Shown here piece after piece: positions 40,845 to 45,633 of a stretch of 45,633 nucleotides of DNA; position 1 is the first letter of the stretch; every line of letters starts with the position of its first letter. Made by a program: the position numbers and the translations under genes. Source of the DNA: a virus; IMG/VR virus record IMGVR_UViG_3300040959_000565, positions 1 to 45,633 of that record; one strand, given 5' to 3'. Below the pieces are notes generated by a model, which made no database searches, had not been told where the DNA came from, and was given only the letters and a program-made list of their open reading frames with translations.

Positions 40845-42716
40845 TTAATAATTTGTACTAGATGTTGAACGATATCCAACACCAGCACTACTTTCACCAC
40901 TTGCGATGGTGTCTACTTCACCTTTGACTTTCACATCATCAACTGATATGTCAATCAAACTACCCCTTGTTGCAACGACATCGTTACCGTCAGGAATAAT
41001 AGTGAAGTCAATCGTACTATCAACATTAACCGTTGAGGTGAATGTGATGGCATTGATTGTAATTTTTCCACTGGAATACTCAATAGCACCAGCAGTATTG
41101 TCTTGATAAATTCTTGTTGAACCTGATAGATAGTATCTTCTTATATTACCAGCACCATCTTCGTCAAAGTATTGTGTATTTACAGAATCACCTTGTACCT
41201 TAAAACCTGTGGATGATACAACACCACCACCTGCTTTATTGTGATTGTCATGAGGGTTGTACAATGAATTACCAAAGTTTACAGTGTATCCCTTCTCTGT
41301 GTTAATACTTGCAGTTAAATCCTTTCTCAATCTAACATTAGTTGTGTTAGAGAGGATTGCAGTATTTGATGCATCGATTGTTTGTAATAGTTTTGAATGT
41401 CTAAACACTGCATCGAAGTTAGTTAGGTTTGTTGCATCAAACTGATTGATTGCATTAGTCACTATGTTCTCTAATTCACCTACCGATAGGTCAGTATTCT
41501 TCGCATTGTACTTAAATGTTGTGGTGAGTAGAATCTTAGTGATTTCAGGTTCAACAATAATAGGTCTTACCGTTAAAATGTTTAGTGCCTTTAATTTGTC
41601 TACTACTGTTTTCTTTTCTGTGTCTGATAGATAGTCTGCATTGTTTGGTTTGATTGCAAGAAACACTTTACCATACTCAGGTGGGTCATTATCTTCACCA
41701 CCCCATACTGCAACTGCATCAGCATTTGGATAATACTCTGATACTTTTGCTTTATAGTCGTTAAGTGTCACTAGTCTGTTTTGTGAAGTGTAGAATTTAT
41801 TTGCTTTAAACTTGATAGACTCGATTGATTCTTTCTCTGCACCACCTGTGGAACTCTGTTTAGTTGTTATAATTGAATCAAAGAAACCGTTGATACCACT
41901 CTGCATGTTGAAGATGTTTGCACCATCAGCATGTTCTTCATCTACCACAATATAAGTTACAGTGATGAGGTCACCGTCTTTTAATCTCTTACCTAATACA
42001 CCGTCACCAAAATAAATTTCTGTAAACTGTTCATCGTTCTCTTGAGCATAATACACTCTTGATTCAGTGTTGATGTTTGAGATATCTGTAGACAAAGTGT
42101 AGGTTTCTATATCACCATTTGAATCTACAGTAACTGTGATATGTGACTTGTCAACTCTACTATTTGATAACACATACTTTGGATTTTGTATTTGATTATC
42201 ATGTATGTACTTGTCAGTTACATACTGACCTTGTACTAGGTTTACATCTGCATAGAAATAGTTTGTTTTGTTCTGTTGTGGTCTTACTGAACTAGGAACC
42301 ACATATTCAAAAGTTGTACCGTCATATGAAGTACTAAAGATAGCACCCCTTTGAAGAATCATATCTGTAGTTGATGGTGATGACCCATCAGGATTTCTTA
42401 CATTTCTTAGATTAATATCTACAATTGCAGAAGAACATTTTTCTGATGCAGGGGTAAACCCTAAGTCCTTTGCACGTGACACTACATTCTTTCTAATTTG
42501 TGCAGAGTCTAAGAATAACTCTGAAGCTGCAATGTTTGTGTTTACTGCACTGATATGTGATGAGTATGCAAGTAAGTCAATAAGCATAGACATTGTTGAC
42601 CCTTCGAAGTCATAGTCTTTGAATTTCTCTTGACCTTTTAGATAAGACTTGAGATTAAGTGCAATCTCATCGAAGTCTAAATCGGATACATTAATTTTTG
42701 AACTGTCTATTGCCAT
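40845..42716 (-). CDS. 6: Baseplate wedge protein, gp6
   Basis: 623-aa protein of the gp6/baseplate J-like family (T4 gp6 is 660 aa), which forms the ring joining the wedges. N-terminal markers are LKSYLKGQEKFKDYDFEGST (about 24-43) and SMLIDLLAYSSHISAVNTNI, then ELFLDSAQIRKNVVSRAKDLGF. The core NRLVTLNDYKAKVSEYYPNA (about 308-327) followed by AVAVWGGEDNDPPEYGKVFL is the conserved baseplate-J region. Its ATG overlaps the gp25 stop by one base. C-terminal 120 residues are a beta extension. Confidence 0.96.
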   Translation of the reverse strand: MAIDSSKINVSDLDFDEIALNLKSYLKGQEKFKDYDFEGSTMSMLIDLLAYSSHISAVNTNIAASELFLDSAQIRKNVVSRAKDLGFTPASEKCSSAIVDINLRNVRNPDGSSPSTTDMILQRGAIFSTSYDGTTFEYVVPSSVRPQQNKTNYFYADVNLVQGQYVTDKYIHDNQIQNPKYVLSNSRVDKSHITVTVDSNGDIETYTLSTDISNINTESRVYYAQENDEQFTEIYFGDGVLGKRLKDGDLITVTYIVVDEEHADGANIFNMQSGINGFFDSIITTKQSSTGGAEKESIESIKFKANKFYTSQNRLVTLNDYKAKVSEYYPNADAVAVWGGEDNDPPEYGKVFLAIKPNNADYLSDTEKKTVVDKLKALNILTVRPIIVEPEITKILLTTTFKYNAKNTDLSVGELENIVTNAINQFDATNLTNFDAVFRHSKLLQTIDASNTAILSNTTNVRLRKDLTASINTEKGYTVNFGNSLYNPHDNHNKAGGGVVSSTGFKVQGDSVNTQYFDEDGAGNIRRYYLSGSTRIYQDNTAGAIEYSSGKITINAITFTSTVNVDSTIDFTIIPDGNDVVATRGSLIDISVDDVKVKGEVDTIASGESSAGVGYRSTSSTNY

Positions 42717-43138
42717 TATCGAACCCTAGTAATTGTGAAGTTTATCTGTTGACCCCTTAGTCCATTAACTATACTGTAGAAAACTGTTACGTCTAATTTA
42801 TTATTATCACTCAATGCATTAAAAGAAACATCCACGTCTCTTGCACGAGGTTCAAATCTTTCGATTTGTTCTTTGATTTTGTTCTTAAGTCTTTTAACCT
42901 TACTAGTGGTGTTTAGTTCAAATAGATTATCTCTTACTGATGCACCGAAGTTAGGTTTAAAGGGTCTTTCATATTTATTCGTTTGTATAATGTTCCTAAC
43001 AGCACGTCTAACTGCATCCGTATCTTTACGAAGTGTAATATCACCTGTAATCGGATGAGGTTTAAAGGTTAAATCCAAGTCTGCATATGCAGTTTTGGTG
43101 GCAATTGTCTTGCCTTCTGACTTTACGTAATCTACCAT
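42716..43138 (-). CDS. 25: Baseplate wedge subunit, gp25
   Basis: 140-aa member of the gpW/gp25 family (T4 gp25 is 132 aa), which trimerises with gp6 and controls sheath polymerisation and contraction. Conserved regions: LDLTFKPHPITGDITLRKDT (about 22-41), AVRRAVRNIIQTNKYERPFK (43-62), and PNFGASVRDNLFE (63-75), with the C-terminal FTITRV strand. The ATG lies 5 nt after a perfect TATAAATA with no Shine-Dalgarno, so the wedge genes gp25-gp6 probably start from a leaderless late transcript. Confidence 0.96.
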   Translation of the reverse strand: MVDYVKSEGKTIATKTAYADLDLTFKPHPITGDITLRKDTDAVRRAVRNIIQTNKYERPFKPNFGASVRDNLFELNTTSKVKRLKNKIKEQIERFEPRARDVDVSFNALSDNNKLDVTVFYSIVNGLRGQQINFTITRVR

Positions 43139-43143
43139 GTAAC

Positions 43144-43151
43144 TATTTATA
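43144..43151 (-). promoter_or_regulatory. Late promoter TATAAATA, 5 nt from the gp25 ATG and containing a stop codon
   Basis: Minus strand TATAAATA-GTTAC-ATGG. The internal TAA (43147-43149) is the stop codon of the 604-aa gene upstream. No Shine-Dalgarno. Confidence 0.75.
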
Positions 43152-44961
43152 ACACAGGTAATGATTTGTTAGAGAGGAATACAGAAACAATTCCATTTGT
43201 TGGTGCAGAATTGAATGTTATAGTTCCATCTTTATTATCTATGTATTTATTAGGATTCTGACGTACCCCATCTATGAAGACATATGTATTACTACCTGAA
43301 CCATCTGTTGGGAAATCGACACGAGAACCATTTGCTTTGAAAGACGTTTCGTCTAGTGATTCGTCTATACTTGCACCTCTTACAGTTACTTTTGGTTTTG
43401 TACTAACAACATCTGCAATGGGATTACCATCAATCTCACCAAAATCAGGAAGATTTAAACTAATACCGAGAGGTAGTCCAACCATTTTTAGGAAATCACA
43501 GAATGTTAAATTAAGGAACTGGAATATTATACCTAATCCTATTTTATCTAAGAACTTTTTAATAAGTTTGACCCATGCCCAAAACAGTTTAGATGCCCAG
43601 TTAACTTTAAAGTCTTGTAATGCAAGTTTAAACTCTGCAATCTCTTGTTCAATTGACTTCACTGTTGTATCAATTTCATCACCAATAATTTCTCTTACTG
43701 TCATTCCAAAAATTGAAAGTTCTAGTATTGCATCCCTAATCCTTTGTCTAAATTCATTCATCTCTTTGAAGAGTTCATCTTCAAGTTTTTTTCTCTCCAA
43801 CAATAACTCTTCCTTTGCAGCGATATCCATATCAGGATTATCTTCAATTAGTTTATCAATTTCATTTATTTTTTTCTGAATACCTAGTTTTGTTTTATCA
43901 AATTCATCTTTGATATACTGTACTGCTTTATCAACGAGTTCGTTTATATCTAAACTTAATACATCATTAATTTCACTCAATGGTAAGTCAGGTAAACCCA
44001 ATAAGTCCCATATCTCGTCAAACAAATCTATAAGTGCTGCAAATGCTTTTATATGCCAATTCAACATCCAGTCTTTTATTTCTAATTCGATACATTGAAA
44101 TGCTTGTTCAACTTTTGCATCAACGTCTTCTAATCCTAACTCACCATCAAATGCTTTACAGTGGTCAGGTAATAACTGATAAACTTTATCAACAAACTCT
44201 AGTCTTGAAAGTGTGAGCTCACCAATTGTCTTTTCTAAATTCTCCTTTTCTTCTAAGAGTTTTGCTTCTGCTTCAGCACTTAGTGATTGTGGGTCTTCTT
44301 TTAGTTTGTTGAGTTCTTCATCTAACTTTTCAATATCTTCTTTAACACTTATAATCTGTTTTACTATCTCTGAACCTGCAATTTGGTCTTTGAGATATTT
44401 CTTATAATCAGGTGATGTAATAAGTTCAAGCATATCAATGGTGATACCAAAAAATGTAATTGTGAAGTTGATAGGAAAGTGCTTCTTAACAAATTCTGCA
44501 ATCTTAATAGGAATATACAAATGAAACTCTGCCATCATTTTAGTGATTGCATCATTACATTCTTTTTGCCAGTTACGATTTTGGTCTTTATTCCACCAAG
44601 GTTCTAATGCATCTTCGATAGTTTCCATTAAGTCTCTGATAGTCTTAATAGTTTCATCTATTACTAAAATAGTAGTTAAGATGGTTGCAACTTTAGATTC
44701 TTGAGTTGCAATGGCACTTAAGATATCTTGACGTTGTTCATCAGTTAATCCTTCACCAGTTTTGAGTTGTTGATAAAGTTCACCAATCTCTCTTTCACTG
44801 GTTGTTCTAAACTCTAAAAGTTTTGCTTCAAGTTTACTTGGGATTTGACCTATCTGATTGAATGCATTGACAAGGTCTGCCTTTGTGGGTATATTGAAGA
44901 GATCCCCTTCAGGACAAGGAATTATTGTAGGGATTTCTATTTTTGCAGGTTCTACTGTCAT
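43147..44961 (-). CDS. Long coiled-coil baseplate-region protein (604 aa)
   Basis: Lies between the hub needle gene and gp25. The first 30 residues (IEIPTIIPCPEGDLFNIPTK) are followed by long amphipathic helices; strong coiled-coil character at about 195-245 (EDIEKLDEELNKLKEDPQSL) and about 350-415 (FDKTKLGIQKKINEIDKLIE). Residues about 525-604 form a beta domain with VFIDGVRQNPNKYIDNKDGT-type sequence, similar to modules in other baseplate proteins here. A structural protein of the hub/wedge, or a tape-measure-like or chaperone-type component, is possible. I do not assign a T4 homologue. Start overlaps the hub stop as ATGA. Confidence 0.8.
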   Translation of the reverse strand: MTVEPAKIEIPTIIPCPEGDLFNIPTKADLVNAFNQIGQIPSKLEAKLLEFRTTSEREIGELYQQLKTGEGLTDEQRQDILSAIATQESKVATILTTILVIDETIKTIRDLMETIEDALEPWWNKDQNRNWQKECNDAITKMMAEFHLYIPIKIAEFVKKHFPINFTITFFGITIDMLELITSPDYKKYLKDQIAGSEIVKQIISVKEDIEKLDEELNKLKEDPQSLSAEAEAKLLEEKENLEKTIGELTLSRLEFVDKVYQLLPDHCKAFDGELGLEDVDAKVEQAFQCIELEIKDWMLNWHIKAFAALIDLFDEIWDLLGLPDLPLSEINDVLSLDINELVDKAVQYIKDEFDKTKLGIQKKINEIDKLIEDNPDMDIAAKEELLLERKKLEDELFKEMNEFRQRIRDAILELSIFGMTVREIIGDEIDTTVKSIEQEIAEFKLALQDFKVNWASKLFWAWVKLIKKFLDKIGLGIIFQFLNLTFCDFLKMVGLPLGISLNLPDFGEIDGNPIADVVSTKPKVTVRGASIDESLDETSFKANGSRVDFPTDGSGSNTYVFIDGVRQNPNKYIDNKDGTITFNSAPTNGIVSVFLSNKSLPVL

Positions 44962-45633
44962 GAATTCATCTTCACTTCCACTGCACTTAATACGATATTA
45001 CGAGCAGAAGTGAGATTCATGTCTTTACCTGACCTGATATCCATTTTTCCTGATACGTCAAACTTACCGTCTCCGTATGCTGTCACATCTGCATTACCAT
45101 TTGCGTGGATTTTGGCATTTCCTAAAATACGTACATTAACATTACCACCAACATAGACTTCTTGGTTTTTACATGTAACATGGTAGTGGTCATTCACTAC
45201 ATGATGGACTTCAGAACCATCAGGGTGTATCTCTGTGAAAGTTCCTGACCTATGTTCGATTGCAAGTCTTTCCGCTTCGAATGTGTCATCTATTTCTATT
45301 AAGTGTCCTGACTCTGTATGTAAAACTTTGTTGTATGGGTACAATGGATTTGCAGGTGAGTTTGGATAGTGTTCCATACCTTTTATAGAGTTAATCTCTC
45401 TGACACTATAGTCACCTTCACCACGGGCAAACTTTGATATGTCTGATTCTTCAAAGTTCAGTGGGTAATATGGAAGTTCATCCTCTTTAATTTCTGCATG
45501 GTCAACTGTCGAACCACTTCCATCGTACTTGATATCTCTTCCTTCAATTGATGGTTGTTTAGGTGCAGTGTCCAATGCATATGTCAAACCCCATGACCTG
45601 TTTGGTGCAGAGGTTGGTGCTACACCATCTTCT
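44958..45633 (-). CDS. 5: Baseplate hub / tail needle, gp5-like (partial, 5' end outside window)
   Basis: The frame stays open to the window edge; an internal TTG at 45587 is not a credible start since codons upstream (DGVAPTSAPNRSWG) continue the protein. The C-terminal 90 residues show the regular V-x-G-x / I-x-x-NG pattern of a trimeric beta-helix (EVYVGGNVNVRILGNAKIHA, then NGNADVTAYGDGKFDVSGKM), as in the gp5 needle. The preceding HTESGHLIEIDDTFEAERLA and HRSGTFTEIHPDGSEVHHV are typical of gp5/VgrG needle proteins. The OB-fold N-terminus and any lysozyme domain lie outside the window. Confidence 0.87.
   Translation of the reverse strand, partial: EDGVAPTSAPNRSWGLTYALDTAPKQPSIEGRDIKYDGSGSTVDHAEIKEDELPYYPLNFEESDISKFARGEGDYSVREINSIKGMEHYPNSPANPLYPYNKVLHTESGHLIEIDDTFEAERLAIEHRSGTFTEIHPDGSEVHHVVNDHYHVTCKNQEVYVGGNVNVRILGNAKIHANGNADVTAYGDGKFDVSGKMDIRSGKDMNLTSARNIVLSAVEVKMNS

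Noticed and set aside
45585-45587. TTG at 45587 as start of the hub protein
   Set aside because: The frame is open upstream to the window edge with protein-like sequence, so the gene is truncated by the window.

Overview
The window is the virion structural and packaging block of an AT-rich T4-like myovirus. Gene content and order match marine T4-like phages of the cyanophage/pelagiphage type: baseplate hub and wedge genes, an expanded tail-fibre region, the neck-terminase-sheath-tube-portal run gp13 to gp20, then the prohead genes. Both ends are cut by the window. The host cannot be read from the sequence. A marine bacterium (cyanobacterium, SAR11 or similar) is inferred from family resemblance only. 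All supported genes lie on the minus strand, so reading order runs from high to low coordinates.

Layout in transcription order. 45.6-40.3 kb: baseplate hub needle (gp5-like, 5' end missing), a 604-aa coiled-coil protein, gp25, gp6 and a small structural protein. 40.3-27.3 kb: three large wedge/peripheral baseplate proteins, namely a 1488-aa protein in the gp7 position, a gp8-like protein and a 2234-aa DUF4815 protein, plus a small coiled-coil protein. 27.3-15.4 kb: a fibre/adhesin region with many short beta-rich proteins sharing N- and C-terminal modules, four Pro/Tyr-rich short-repeat proteins in two pairs (26.2-24.2 and 17.2-15.4 kb), and an amidinotransferase-fold enzyme. 15.3-10.6 kb: an accessory enzyme cassette with a glycosyltransferase that has an extra N-terminal domain, an unrecognised protein, two 2-oxoglutarate/Fe(II) oxygenases, a DUF6065-like protein and a small membrane-anchored coiled-coil protein. 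10.5-0 kb: gp13, gp14, gp15, gp16, gp17, gp18, gp19, gp20, two small core proteins (gp67/gp68 positions), gp21 protease and gp22 scaffold (3' end missing).

Genes are packed with start/stop overlaps, and no gene-free stretch exceeds about 150 bases. Regulation looks like the T4 late system: I found seven perfect TATAAATA octamers on the minus strand, all just upstream of genes, plus CATAAATA, ACTAAATA and AATAAATA variants. At five genes the octamer lies exactly 5 nt before the ATG and no Shine-Dalgarno is visible, which predicts leaderless late transcripts. One strong intrinsic terminator lies at 19.83 kb.

The most interesting feature is the coexistence of Pro/Tyr-rich repeat proteins with two oxygenases, a GT8-like glycosyltransferase and an amidinotransferase inside the fibre region. 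I propose, as inference only, a virion-protein modification or surface-variation module.
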